Assembly (NCBI GenBank): GCA_004555265.1
Contig: SFIQ01000004.1
Coordinates: forward strand, 1-64,000
From: Ruminococcus sp.
Lineage (GTDB): Bacteria; Bacillota; Clostridia; Oscillospirales; Acutalibacteraceae
DNA: 64,000 nt
Direction of reading: 5' to 3'
Shown: in pieces, positions 24,727-33,098 of the stretch
How the letters are laid out: every line of letters begins with the position of its first letter
Position numbering within the stretch: the stretch's first letter is position 1
Translations under genes and position numbers: made by a program
Notes under the pieces: generated by a model
The model's database searches: none
Told to the model about the DNA's origin: nothing
The model's input: the letters and a program-made list of their open reading frames with translations, nothing else

Positions 24727-27675
24727 ATGGCACATATCAAAGTTACCCGCCGCAGTATGCGCCCCGAAGAATGGACGGCGTTGCGTTTCGGCTGGCTTAA
24801 ACGACATATTTATGCAAAAAAATATGAAATCAAAACCTTGCAAATCCGCGATGCGCGGCAGGTTGCCGAAATGGAATACGAATACTATTCCGACGATTAC
24901 CGCCCGCTGCAAAAAGGGGATATGTACTTTACCCCTGACGGCACGGCGTTTATCCGTGGGGATATTGTGATCCCTGATGATTTCCGTGGGGAAGAACTGT
25001 GGTTTACCTTAAAAACGGCGGCAGAAATTATTGTTAAGGTCAACGGCAAATATGTCGGCGGCGTGGACCCGAACCGCGACCGTATTTTGCTGTCGCCCTA
25101 TTTAGAGCCAAACTGTGAAAAACTGCATTTTGAAATGCAGGGCTATAACCGTTCCAAGCCCGACGATGAGCGCAATCCCGAATCTCTGTCCGTGCGCGGT
25201 TGCCGTCAGATTTTCGAGGGGGCGTATCTTACAACGGTCAATCGCGATGTGTTGGATTTGGTCTATGATTTGGAACTGCTGTTAGATATTGCAAGCAGTG
25301 ATTTGTTCAATGAGGATTACCGCGCGTTTTTGAACCGCGAACTGAACAACGCCTTGAATTTGATTGATTTCGAGGAGGATACACTCCCGGGGCTCGCGGA
25401 CGCGAAGCGCTATGTGGAAGAAGTCGTCTATCACAATGACGATTACAAGGGTAACGGCGATGTGGCGCTGATCGCCCATTCGCATTTGGATATTGCTTAC
25501 TATTGGCGCCGCATTCACGCCGTGCAGAAAAACTTGCGCACGGTGCTTATCCAGTTGCGTTTAATGGACCGCTATCCCGATTTCAAATACACCCACACCC
25601 AAGCCTATACTTATGAAACCTTAGAAAAATACTACCCGGAAGTGTTTGCGGAGTTACAAGAAAAAATTGCCGCAGGGCAGTTTGAGCCCGTAGGCGCCAT
25701 GTATGTCGAGCCCGACTGCAATATTCCGGCGGCGGAAAGTCTCATTCGCCAATGCCTGTACGGGCAACGGTATTACCGCGAAAAATTCGGCAAAACCGTG
25801 CAAAACTGCTGGCTGCCCGATGTGTTCGGCAACAGTTGGATACTGCCGCAAATTCTCAAAAAAAGCGGCGTGGACTATTTTGTGTCCAATAAGATGTCCA
25901 CTTGGAACGATACCAACCGTTTCCCGCACAACAACTTTATTTGGAAGGGGATAGACGGCAGTGAGGTCTATGCCTGTGTGCCCCCAACACACTTTATCAC
26001 TTGGAACACCCCATCGCAAATTCAGGAAAATTGGGAAGCCTATCAAGATAAAAATACAGGCGGGCAAACGCTGTCGATGTTCGGATACGGCGACGGCGGC
26101 AGTGGCTGTACCGAGGAAATGATTGAGTTCATGCACCGCTTCCAAAAACTGTCGATTATGCCCAAAACCGAGCACACAAGTGCTGCGGCATTTTTGGAAA
26201 AGAATTTAAAAGATAATCCGAATCTCCAAAAGTGGGATGGGGAATTATACCTTGAAATGCACCGCGGTACCTTTACCACAAAAGCGAAACTGAAAAAGCA
26301 AAACCGTAAGTTGGAGTATAAACTGCGCGAAGCGGAAATCATTTCGACCTTGCGCGCACTTTCCGGCAAATCTTATCCGCAGGAAGTCTTGCGTGCATGT
26401 TGGAAAAAGTTGTTAATTAACCAATTTCACGATATTTTACCGGGCAGTCATATCACGCCCGTTTACCGTGATGCCGTGGCGGATTACGAAGCGGTGGACA
26501 AGGCGCTTGACGAAATTATCGGGAACGGGACGCAGTATTTTAATTCCTTGAATTTCCCGCGGACAAGTTTAACCTTTGTAGAAAACGAAAACGGCGACAG
26601 CACGCGGTACGGCAAAACAGGCTTTTGGTGCTTCCCGAATTTGCCGGCTTTGCAAAACGGCGAAATCAAACGAAGCGTCGGCACGGCGGGCGAATGGTGC
26701 TTTGCAGACGAGCAAACGGCGGAAACCCCGTATTACAAAATCCGTTTTGCACCTGACGGCAGTATTGTTTCGCTGTATGACAAAACACTTTCGCGTGAAT
26801 GGGCAAACGGCGATTTTAACAAGTTGAAATTCTACGAGGACAAGCCCGGCGTTTACGACGCGTGGGATATTTTGCCGAATTACAAGGACAAACCCGTGTT
26901 GCCGACCGTATCGGAACCGTTGCATTTGACCGAGAAAAACGACGAGGTTGCCGTGTTGGAATGTACCGTCAAAGTCGGGCAAAGTACTTGGAAACGCTAT
27001 ATTCGGCTGTTCCGTCAGTCGCGCGGGATTGAAGTCGAAAATTTGGTGGATTGGCGCGAAAAGCACCGCCTTGCCAAAGCGGAGTTTTCGTGCAATGTCT
27101 TAACACGCGAGGCGGTTTGTGACCTCGGTGCGGGCTTTATCAAACGCGAAACCCACAAAAATACCACTTGGCAGCAGGCGCGCTTTGAGGTCTGCCACCA
27201 TAAGTGGTGCGACCTTGCGGAAACCGACGGCGGCGTGGCGCTCATCAATGATTGCAAATACGGCGTTGGGTTTGATGAAAATACAATGTCTTTAAGTCTT
27301 TTGCGCGCAACCATACGTCCTGACCCGACAAGCGATATGGGCGTGCACCGTTTCTGCTATCTTATTTTGCCGCACGCCGGCGAGGCGGTGTCGGCAAAAA
27401 TCAACCAAATCGCGTTAGAATACAATATTCCGATTGTGAAAGCAGATGTCTCTTGTCAAAATACCTTTGACGGCTTATTCTTGCAGGCAATGAAACTGTC
27501 CGAGGACGGAAAAATGGTGGTTGTCCGCTTGACGGAGTGCGACGGACATCGCGGCACATTGCACTTGCCGAAAAAGGTGAAACGCCTGAATATGTTGGAA
27601 GATATAGAGGGCGAAAGTGCCGAAATCCCGTACAATCCATTTGAAATTCTCACCTTGGGCATTGACCTAAAATAA
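24727..27675 (+). CDS. Alpha-mannosidase, GH38 family
   Basis: A 982-residue GH38 enzyme without a signal peptide. Zinc-binding HSHLDIAYYW is near residue 251 and the nucleophile motif WLPDVFGNSW near 362-371. A three-helix middle domain (FHDILPGSHI near 570) and long beta domains follow, as in bacterial alpha-mannosidases of about 1000 residues. It would act in the cytosol on mannosides taken up from N-glycans or similar glycans. It ends the cluster and has its own terminator. Confidence 0.94.
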   Translation: MAHIKVTRRSMRPEEWTALRFGWLKRHIYAKKYEIKTLQIRDARQVAEMEYEYYSDDYRPLQKGDMYFTPDGTAFIRGDIVIPDDFRGEELWFTLKTAAEIIVKVNGKYVGGVDPNRDRILLSPYLEPNCEKLHFEMQGYNRSKPDDERNPESLSVRGCRQIFEGAYLTTVNRDVLDLVYDLELLLDIASSDLFNEDYRAFLNRELNNALNLIDFEEDTLPGLADAKRYVEEVVYHNDDYKGNGDVALIAHSHLDIAYYWRRIHAVQKNLRTVLIQLRLMDRYPDFKYTHTQAYTYETLEKYYPEVFAELQEKIAAGQFEPVGAMYVEPDCNIPAAESLIRQCLYGQRYYREKFGKTVQNCWLPDVFGNSWILPQILKKSGVDYFVSNKMSTWNDTNRFPHNNFIWKGIDGSEVYACVPPTHFITWNTPSQIQENWEAYQDKNTGGQTLSMFGYGDGGSGCTEEMIEFMHRFQKLSIMPKTEHTSAAAFLEKNLKDNPNLQKWDGELYLEMHRGTFTTKAKLKKQNRKLEYKLREAEIISTLRALSGKSYPQEVLRACWKKLLINQFHDILPGSHITPVYRDAVADYEAVDKALDEIIGNGTQYFNSLNFPRTSLTFVENENGDSTRYGKTGFWCFPNLPALQNGEIKRSVGTAGEWCFADEQTAETPYYKIRFAPDGSIVSLYDKTLSREWANGDFNKLKFYEDKPGVYDAWDILPNYKDKPVLPTVSEPLHLTEKNDEVAVLECTVKVGQSTWKRYIRLFRQSRGIEVENLVDWREKHRLAKAEFSCNVLTREAVCDLGAGFIKRETHKNTTWQQARFEVCHHKWCDLAETDGGVALINDCKYGVGFDENTMSLSLLRATIRPDPTSDMGVHRFCYLILPHAGEAVSAKINQIALEYNIPIVKADVSCQNTFDGLFLQAMKLSEDGKMVVVRLTECDGHRGTLHLPKKVKRLNMLEDIEGESAEIPYNPFEILTLGIDLK

Positions 27676-27681
27676 CATATA

Positions 27682-27720
27682 AAAGACCGAACAGAACGCA
27701 ATCTGTTCGGTCATTCTTTT
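27682..27720. terminator. Bidirectional terminator at the edge of the AT-rich island
   Basis: Perfect 11-bp stem GACCGAACAGA / TCTGTTCGGTC with loop ACGCAA, followed by ATTCTTTT; the minus side reads TTTTATA. It overlaps the 3' end of the convergent XRE gene. Confidence 0.9.
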
Positions 27721-27911
27721 ACAAATTTTATTATATCTTCTACATTGCAATCCAGTGCATAGCAAAGAGCGTCAAGAGTCTTTGTACTCATCGCTTCACC
27801 TTTTTTGATTCTGTAAAGCGTATTAGCGGAAAAACCTTGTTTATAAATCAAACTATATTCAGTTATTCCCTTTTTATATAGCGTTTCATAAAACGGTTCA
27901 TAACTTATCAT
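27711..27911 (-). CDS. XRE-family (Cro/C1) transcriptional regulator
   Basis: A 66-residue single-domain helix-turn-helix protein. The GFSANTLYRIKKGEAMSTKT stretch is the recognition helix region, followed by LDALCYALDCNVEDIIKF, typical of small Cro/C1 regulators. The start is placed after GGTGGTAATA. It is divergent from the DUF4429/SHOCT gene, and the space between holds palindromes around a perfect promoter, so it most likely represses that operon and itself. AT-rich codon use differs from the core genes around it. Confidence 0.88.
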   Translation of the reverse strand: MISYEPFYETLYKKGITEYSLIYKQGFSANTLYRIKKGEAMSTKTLDALCYALDCNVEDIIKFVKE

Positions 27912-27935
27912 TATTACCACCATTTAAATTTTACC

Positions 27936-28003
27936 ATACTTAAAGTATTGACAATGCTCAATATATTAACTATAATGTGCATATGCTTAATATTTTAAGC
28001 ATA
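27936..28003. promoter_or_regulatory. Operator-like palindromes around a consensus promoter
   Basis: A sigma-A promoter TTGACA (27948-27953), 17-base spacer, TATAAT (27971-27976) drives the DUF4429 gene. It is bracketed by ATACTTAAAGTAT (27936-27948), touching the -35, and a 22-base palindrome TATGCTTAA-TATT-TTAAGCATA (27982-28003), covering the expected start of transcription. A half site TGCTCAA lies in the spacer (27955-27961). The shared half-site TRCTYAA suggests operators for the divergent XRE protein. Confidence 0.8.
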
Positions 28004-28027
28004 CAAAATTGAATCGGAGTGATGAAA

Positions 28028-28780
28028 ATGAAAGAAATGTTTGATGCTATACCAATGACATCAAAAAGTTGGGGTGTTACTGACGAAGGTGTTATTTATG
28101 ACGGTGTTCTTCATCCGTATGATACCATCAAAAAAATGTCAAGTTTTGCGCAACCGACAGTTATTACGAATGGTGTAATTCAGGTTGAATTAAAGAACTC
28201 TAAAATACTTAATTTAGCTTATAAAAAGCCGAACAAGGAACGAGCAAATACGGCGTTGGAATTTGCAAAAAATATCCTTAAATCCGTTGATATATCTTCA
28301 AAACCAGGTGTGCAATATTCTCTTAATGGTGCACGAGGAAGACATATGGATGTTTATGAAGATAGGGTCTGTATTACCACGGAAGTAACTATTGGTTCAT
28401 TATTTACAGGAAATTCTACTGATGGCTCAAAAGAAATATATTATTCTGATGTTATCAGCGTTCAATCAAAAGCGCCCTCTGTAACCTTGGGCTATATACA
28501 ATTAGAAACTGCTTCTACTATGATGAACAATGACAGAGATAACTTCTTCAATGAAAATACTTTTACATATAACGAGTCTGACTTACCAAATGGTTTAGCA
28601 GATGAAGTAGTAAAGTATATAAAAGACAAAGTCTCTGAATTTAAAAAAGCAAAAAACACACCGTCTGTAGTCCAACTTTCTGCTGCTGATGAACTAAAAA
28701 AGTTCAAAGAACTTCTTGATATGCAGATCATAACACAAGAGGAATTTGATGCAAAAAAGAAAGAACTATTAGGTTTGTAA
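28028..28780 (+). CDS. DUF4429 / SHOCT domain protein
   Basis: A 250-residue soluble protein. The middle (about residues 95-165) resembles a PH-like DUF4429 domain, with a strand pattern around MDVYEDRVCITTE and the conserved I-YSDV-SVQ. The last ~30 residues are a SHOCT motif, ADELKKFKELLDMQIITQEEFDAKK, a short C-terminal helix pair found fused to many unrelated, often membrane-linked proteins. Function is unknown. The ATG at 28028 has GGAG 8 bases upstream. Base composition is clearly more AT-rich than the flanking genes, consistent with acquisition. Confidence 0.8.
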   Translation: MKEMFDAIPMTSKSWGVTDEGVIYDGVLHPYDTIKKMSSFAQPTVITNGVIQVELKNSKILNLAYKKPNKERANTALEFAKNILKSVDISSKPGVQYSLNGARGRHMDVYEDRVCITTEVTIGSLFTGNSTDGSKEIYYSDVISVQSKAPSVTLGYIQLETASTMMNNDRDNFFNENTFTYNESDLPNGLADEVVKYIKDKVSEFKKAKNTPSVVQLSAADELKKFKELLDMQIITQEEFDAKKKELLGL

Positions 28781-28867
28781 AAAGCTCATTAGAAGCAGAA
28801 TTTTTCCTTTTCTCAAACTGTTCGCGATACTCAAAACTGTGTTTTTGTATAAAATTAGGGGGGGAAT

Positions 28868-29335
28868 ATGAAAAAAATAATTTCAATTATGATTTCGGTA
28901 GCGATGCTTATGCTGTTATTTAACGGTTGTGGAACAAATTTTGGCAAAACAGTACAAATTACGCCAGAAAATTTTGAACAATACTTTAATATTAGTGTCA
29001 CAACTAGTGACTTTGACGGTGGTAGACATGGTTCTGGATTGGGAACTGGCGCATCTGTGAACGTGAAAGTTACAATTGCACCTAAACAAACAATATCAAG
29101 CGGTAGTGTTAATGTGGTTTTAGAAGATAGCTTTGTTGGATGGGATTGCGAATATAGTACAAAAATCGAAACGAAGAGTGGCGGACAAATATCAAAGGGA
29201 TTGCGCATACCTGTACAATTTTCTCCCAATCAAGCATATGTAATAGAATTTAAGATGAAATCCGCACTTCTAGAGTTTGATGAGCCTACCCTCAATTTTG
29301 ATATTGTTGAGGCATCCGGAACAATAACATTATAA
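28868..29335 (+). CDS. Putative lipoprotein of unknown function
   Basis: A 155-residue protein with a signal peptide ending in the lipobox LFNGC near residue 21. The mature part is predicted mostly beta strand, rich in T, S and V, without a domain I recognise. It follows the DUF4429/SHOCT gene by 87 bases and shares its low GC, so they are probably one unit under the XRE-controlled promoter. The ribosome binding site is an unusual run of seven G before AATATG. Confidence 0.7.
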   Translation: MKKIISIMISVAMLMLLFNGCGTNFGKTVQITPENFEQYFNISVTTSDFDGGRHGSGLGTGASVNVKVTIAPKQTISSGSVNVVLEDSFVGWDCEYSTKIETKSGGQISKGLRIPVQFSPNQAYVIEFKMKSALLEFDEPTLNFDIVEASGTITL

Positions 29336-29340
29336 TCATG

Positions 29341-29381
29341 AAAAGAGCCGTTTCACAAAGCGTGTGAAGCGGCTCTTTTTT
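29341..29381 (+). terminator. Terminator of the XRE-controlled unit
   Basis: 17-bp stem AAAAGAGCCGTTTCACA / TGTGAAGCGGCTCTTTT (one G-U pair), loop AAGCG, then further T. Confidence 0.92.
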
Positions 29382-29414
29382 ATATATAAAATCTTACAAA
29401 TTTTTAAAATTTTG

Positions 29415-29444
29415 TTGCAATTTTTTTGCTGATTTTGTTATTCT
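29415..29444 (+). promoter_or_regulatory. Promoter-like sequence before the GNAT remnant
   Basis: TTGCAA (29415-29420), 18-base spacer, TATTCT (29439-29444). It would have served the acetyltransferase gene now reduced to a remnant. Confidence 0.4.
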
Positions 29445-29483
29445 TATCCATTGTGATAGAGAAAATGCGAAAGAGGTGCTCGA

Positions 29484-29582
29484 ATGCATTCGGATTTTTC
29501 GGTACGGCTTGCTACGATAGACGATGCAAAAACCGTGCTTTCTTTTATTTAAAAAATCGCCGAATATGAAAAGGGGATGTAA
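29484..29582 (+). pseudogene. GNAT acetyltransferase remnant (N-terminus only)
   Basis: After a good ribosome binding site (AAGAGGTG) the frame reads MHSDFSVRLATIDDAKTVLS-FI, an in-frame TAA, then KIAEYEKGM and a second TAA. This is the typical start of a GNAT N-acetyltransferase (VRLAT-DDA-xx-I-x-F-I-K-x-AEYEK). The remaining ~120 residues are missing and the frame runs straight into the stem of a terminator. It is a decayed gene with a nonsense codon and a large internal/3' deletion. Confidence 0.75.
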
Positions 29583-29612
29583 AAACCGAAAGCGTTTTAC
29601 ATCCCTTTTTTT
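29574..29612. terminator. Terminator after the GNAT remnant
   Basis: 11-bp stem GGGATGTAAAA / TTTTACATCCC, loop ACCGAAAGCG, then seven T. It lies at the 3' side of the convergent MATE gene but its T-run favours plus-strand transcripts. Confidence 0.85.
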
Positions 29613-29624
29613 GGTTTGAGGATT

Positions 29625-30968
29625 TTATTTTGCCGTGGGGGCAGGTAAATGCTTTTTCCAAACGCCGGCGGCGTAGAAAATCATGGAAAGAATGCTTGCA
29701 ACCGTCCACCCAATCGGCCACGAATACCAAATGCCCTGTTCACCGAATACGGGGGAAAGAACAAAGGCAAATACGACGCGCAAAATCAAGTCGGAAAATG
29801 TGGCAACCATAAAAGCGTTCATGGCGCCTGCACCGCGTAAAATGCCGTCCACAACAAGCTTTACGGTAATGAGAAAATAAAACGGCGCAACAATTTTCAA
29901 AAAGGCTGTACCGGCAGTAATGACCTCTGCACTCGCCTCGTCCACGAAAATCTGCATGGAATATGCGGGAAAGAAGAAAAACAACACGAAAAACGGCACT
30001 GCAATGCATAACGCGATAACAACGCCGGCGTGAAAGCCCTGCTTCACGCGCGTGGTGTTTCCCGCGCCGATATTTTGCGCTGTGTAACTCGAAAGCCCGT
30101 TCCCAAGTGCGCAAAGGGTGGTAATTGTAAAGGTGTTGAGTTTCATAGCCGCCGCGAAAGCCGCAACGACCGTGGCGCCGTAACTGTTAATTAAGCCTTG
30201 AATAAACACATTTCCGACGGAAACAAAGCTTTGTTGCAAAATGCTCGGCACGGCAATGCGGGCAATGCGTACAAGCATTTTGCCCGAAAACGGCTTTGGC
30301 TTTTCACTTTTTATTTTTTGTAAGCGGAATATCAATACCAAAAGTGCGGCAATCGATGCAAACCCTTGCGCGATAAAGGTTGCCCAAGCAACGCCCGCAA
30401 CGCCCATATGGAATTGCGTGACAAACAGAATATCCAGCGCAATATTGCCGACAGAGGAGAAAATCAAAAAGATCAACGGTGTTTTTGAGTCGCCGAGTGC
30501 CGTAAATACGCCGTTGGCAATATTGTATAGGAATAAAAAGCATAAGCCGCCGATGTAGATATTCAAATAGAGTTCTGCATCAGCAAGAATTTCCGAAGGC
30601 GTGTCAATCGCACGCAATAAAGCGGGGGAGAGCAGGAGCCCGAGCCCCGTCAGGAAAAGCGCAAGCGCCGTGCTCGCGAGAATTGCCGTGCTGACTGCCG
30701 TTTTCATATGCGTCAAGCGTTTGCCGCCGAATAATTGAGAAATCACCACGGAACAGCCGATGTTCGTGCCGTTGGCAATCGCCATAAATATCATCGTAAT
30801 CGGGTAGGAAGCGCCGACTGCCGCCAAAGCGGACACACCGATGTAGTGCCCGGCAATAATGCTGTCTACAATGTTATACAACTGTTGAAATATAACGCTC
30901 AAAAGCAAGGGAAGCGTAAACTTCATCAACACACGGCGCGGCTTGCCGACGGTTAAATCCGTTACCAA
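29625..30968 (-). CDS. MATE family multidrug/cation antiporter
   Basis: A 447-residue membrane protein with about twelve helices. The start region DLTVGKPRRVLMKFTLPLLL and FQQLYNIVDSIIAGHYIG are textbook MATE (DinF/MepA branch). It exports drugs or metabolites using Na+ or H+. I chose the TTG at 30966-30968, preceded by GAAAGAAGG, because it matches the family N-terminus and because a -10-like TATAAT (31000-31005, minus strand) lies inside the longer frame. It is divergent from xpt. Confidence 0.93.
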   Translation of the reverse strand: MVTDLTVGKPRRVLMKFTLPLLLSVIFQQLYNIVDSIIAGHYIGVSALAAVGASYPITMIFMAIANGTNIGCSVVISQLFGGKRLTHMKTAVSTAILASTALALFLTGLGLLLSPALLRAIDTPSEILADAELYLNIYIGGLCFLFLYNIANGVFTALGDSKTPLIFLIFSSVGNIALDILFVTQFHMGVAGVAWATFIAQGFASIAALLVLIFRLQKIKSEKPKPFSGKMLVRIARIAVPSILQQSFVSVGNVFIQGLINSYGATVVAAFAAAMKLNTFTITTLCALGNGLSSYTAQNIGAGNTTRVKQGFHAGVVIALCIAVPFFVLFFFFPAYSMQIFVDEASAEVITAGTAFLKIVAPFYFLITVKLVVDGILRGAGAMNAFMVATFSDLILRVVFAFVLSPVFGEQGIWYSWPIGWTVASILSMIFYAAGVWKKHLPAPTAK

Positions 30969-31075
30969 GGGGAAAACCTTCTTTCCGAAATTTTTGTCTA
31001 TTATATACTCTTTTTTTTGAAAAAGAAACATTTCGGAAAAATTTTGGAATTTTGTCTGTTTTTCCGTATTTTCTG

Positions 31076-31104
31076 TTGAAAAAATTGTCGGAATATTGTA
31101 TACT
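31076..31104 (+). promoter_or_regulatory. sigma-A promoter of xpt
   Basis: TTGAAA (31076-31081), 17-base spacer, TATACT (31099-31104). The leader to the xpt start is only about 30 bases, too short for a purine riboswitch. Confidence 0.75.
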
Positions 31105-31140
31105 TATCCCATCTTATTTTTTTGTTTTGCGGGGCACGGA

Positions 31141-31722
31141 ATGAAACTGTTAGAAGATCGTATTCAAAAAGACGGAATTGTTAAAGCGGGCAATGTCTTA
31201 AAGGTGGACTCCTTCTTAAACCACCAAATGGATATTGCGCTGTTCAATGAAATGGGCAAAGAGTTTAAACGCCTGTTTCAAAATACCGAGATCAACAAAA
31301 TTATGACCATTGAGGCGTCGGGAATCGGCATTGCCTGCATTGCGGCACAATATTTTGATGTGCCTGTGGTGTTTGCCAAAAAGGCGCAAAGTGTCAATAT
31401 TGACGGCGAGGTGTATTCCACGCAAATTGAATCGTTTACCCACAAACGGGTCTATAATGTGATTGTGTCCAAAAAGTATCTTTCCCCGTCGGACAAGGTG
31501 TTGATTATCGATGATTTTCTTGCAAACGGCTGTGCGCTCGAAGGGCTGATTGACATCGTGAATGCGGCGGGCGCAACGGTTGCCGGTATCGGCATTGCGA
31601 TTGAAAAGGGTTTCCAAAAGGGCGGTGCGCTCATACGCGAACGCGGAATACATTTGGAATCGTTAGCGATTGTCGATTCGATGAACGACAAAACCGGCGA
31701 AATCACATTCCGCGCGCAGTAA
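31141..31722 (+). CDS. xpt: Xanthine phosphoribosyltransferase
   Basis: A 193-residue type I phosphoribosyltransferase of the Xpt family. It begins MKLLEDRIQKDG; IEASGIGIA is near residue 60 and the PRPP-binding loop VLIIDDFLANGCALEGL near 119-135. It salvages xanthine (and less well guanine) to the nucleotide. ATG 31141 is used; the upstream frame extension lies in promoter sequence. The following genes encode a nucleoside-type transporter, so salvage and uptake are grouped. Confidence 0.95.
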   Translation: MKLLEDRIQKDGIVKAGNVLKVDSFLNHQMDIALFNEMGKEFKRLFQNTEINKIMTIEASGIGIACIAAQYFDVPVVFAKKAQSVNIDGEVYSTQIESFTHKRVYNVIVSKKYLSPSDKVLIIDDFLANGCALEGLIDIVNAAGATVAGIGIAIEKGFQKGGALIRERGIHLESLAIVDSMNDKTGEITFRAQ

Positions 31723-31731
31723 ATAGGTTGT

Positions 31732-31780
31732 ATGATACGGCAGGGATGACTTTCTTTGCCGTTCATAATATTTTATTTTC
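31732..31780 (+). terminator. Weak hairpin between xpt and the transporter genes
   Basis: ATGA-T-ACGGCA pairs with TGCCGTTCAT (one bulge) around a 14-base loop, followed by AATATTTTATTTT. It could partly attenuate read-through from xpt; the T-run is interrupted. Confidence 0.35.
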
Positions 31781-31799
31781 TTTTTAGGAGGAAAACAGT

Positions 31800-33053
31800 A
31801 TGAAGAAAGTTCTCAGCATTGTTCTGGCGCTTGTCATGGTCGTGCTTTGCTTCGCAGCTTGCGGCAAAACCGATGATGCCAAAACCGATGATGCGGCTGC
31901 AAGCGATTTCCTTGTAGGTGCAATCTACATCAACAGCCAGAACGACACCGCAGGGTATACCTTTGCACATCACAACGGTATCACCAAAGCCATGGAACAG
32001 CTCGGGCTTCCGAAGGAAAATCTCAAAATTGTGGATAACGTTCCCGAAGATACCGAACAGGTTTCCAAAGCCATCGACACCTTGGCAAACCAGGGTTGCA
32101 AAATCATCTTCGGTATCAGCTTCGGCTATATCGATGCTTTTGCAGAAGCGGCTGACAAGCCCGAATATGCGGATATCATCTTCTCGCACGCAACGGGTTA
32201 CAAATCCAATGACAAAAACTTCAACAACTATTTCGGCAGAATTTATCAGGCGCGTTACCTTGCCGGTATTGCCGCAGGCTTAAAATCGTTGGAACTCAAT
32301 AACAACAGCATCGGCTATGTTGCCGCTTGGGGTACCGAGTATGCTGAAACTTGCTCCGGTATCAATGCGTTTGCACTCGGCGTACAGTCCGTCAATCCCG
32401 ATGCAGTTGTGCATGTAAACAAAATCAGCACTTGGGGCGACGAAGCGAAAGAAAAAGCGGCGGCAGAAGCGCTCATCAACACCTATAACTGCTGCGTTAT
32501 CGCACAGCACTGCGACAGCGCACAGCCGCAGCTTGCAGCGGCAAACGGCAAAGTGTTCGGTTGCGGCTACAACTCCGATATGACCGCACAGGCACCCTCT
32601 GCACACTTGACTGCACCGATTTGGAATTGGGATGTTTACTACAAACTGGCGATTGAAACCGCAATGACCGACCCCGCAAACTTCATGAGCAAGGTTGGCA
32701 TTTACTACGGCGGTCTCAAAGAAGGCTTTGTTGACATTTCTCCGCTTTCCGACAACTGCACGCCCGAAACCAAAGCAATCATTGAAAAGGTTAAGGCTAT
32801 GATGGTCAACGGCGAATGGGATGTTTTCACCAATGTGAAACTTTCCATTGACAAAGACGGCACCATCACCAAGACCGAAGGTGCTTTGAAAGACAATAAG
32901 GGCGCAGAAGTTATCTCGGCTGACGGTAGCACTTATTACACCTACAATAAAGACACAGGCGCTTTGGAAGCGGTTGAAGGCGGCAAAGATGCTTGCGACG
33001 GCGTTATCAAAGGCTCTATGAATTACTATGTTGCAGGTGTGACTGAGGGCTAA
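31800..33053 (+). CDS. BMP-family nucleoside-binding lipoprotein
   Basis: A 417-residue lipoprotein, lipobox CFAAC near residue 21. The rest matches the BMP/PnrA (TmpC) family: FLVGAIYINSQNDTAGYTF at the start, IIFGISFGYIDAFAEAA, and NYFGRIYQARYLAGIAAG. PnrA-type proteins bind purine nucleosides for ABC import. AGGAGG stands 8 bases before the ATG. The ATPase and two permeases follow directly, giving a complete importer. Confidence 0.93.
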   Translation: MKKVLSIVLALVMVVLCFAACGKTDDAKTDDAAASDFLVGAIYINSQNDTAGYTFAHHNGITKAMEQLGLPKENLKIVDNVPEDTEQVSKAIDTLANQGCKIIFGISFGYIDAFAEAADKPEYADIIFSHATGYKSNDKNFNNYFGRIYQARYLAGIAAGLKSLELNNNSIGYVAAWGTEYAETCSGINAFALGVQSVNPDAVVHVNKISTWGDEAKEKAAAEALINTYNCCVIAQHCDSAQPQLAAANGKVFGCGYNSDMTAQAPSAHLTAPIWNWDVYYKLAIETAMTDPANFMSKVGIYYGGLKEGFVDISPLSDNCTPETKAIIEKVKAMMVNGEWDVFTNVKLSIDKDGTITKTEGALKDNKGAEVISADGSTYYTYNKDTGALEAVEGGKDACDGVIKGSMNYYVAGVTEG

Positions 33054-33098
33054 GCGCCTCCATTCCTTCTGTAAATCTGTTTTAAGGGAGAACTGTTT

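Noticed and set aside
27711..29335. Prophage remnant
   Set aside because: There is an XRE repressor but no integrase, structural, lysis or replication gene, and no direct-repeat attachment sites are visible.
31082..31140. Purine riboswitch before xpt
   Set aside because: The promoter leaves only about 30 bases of leader and no aptamer-like three-way junction is present.
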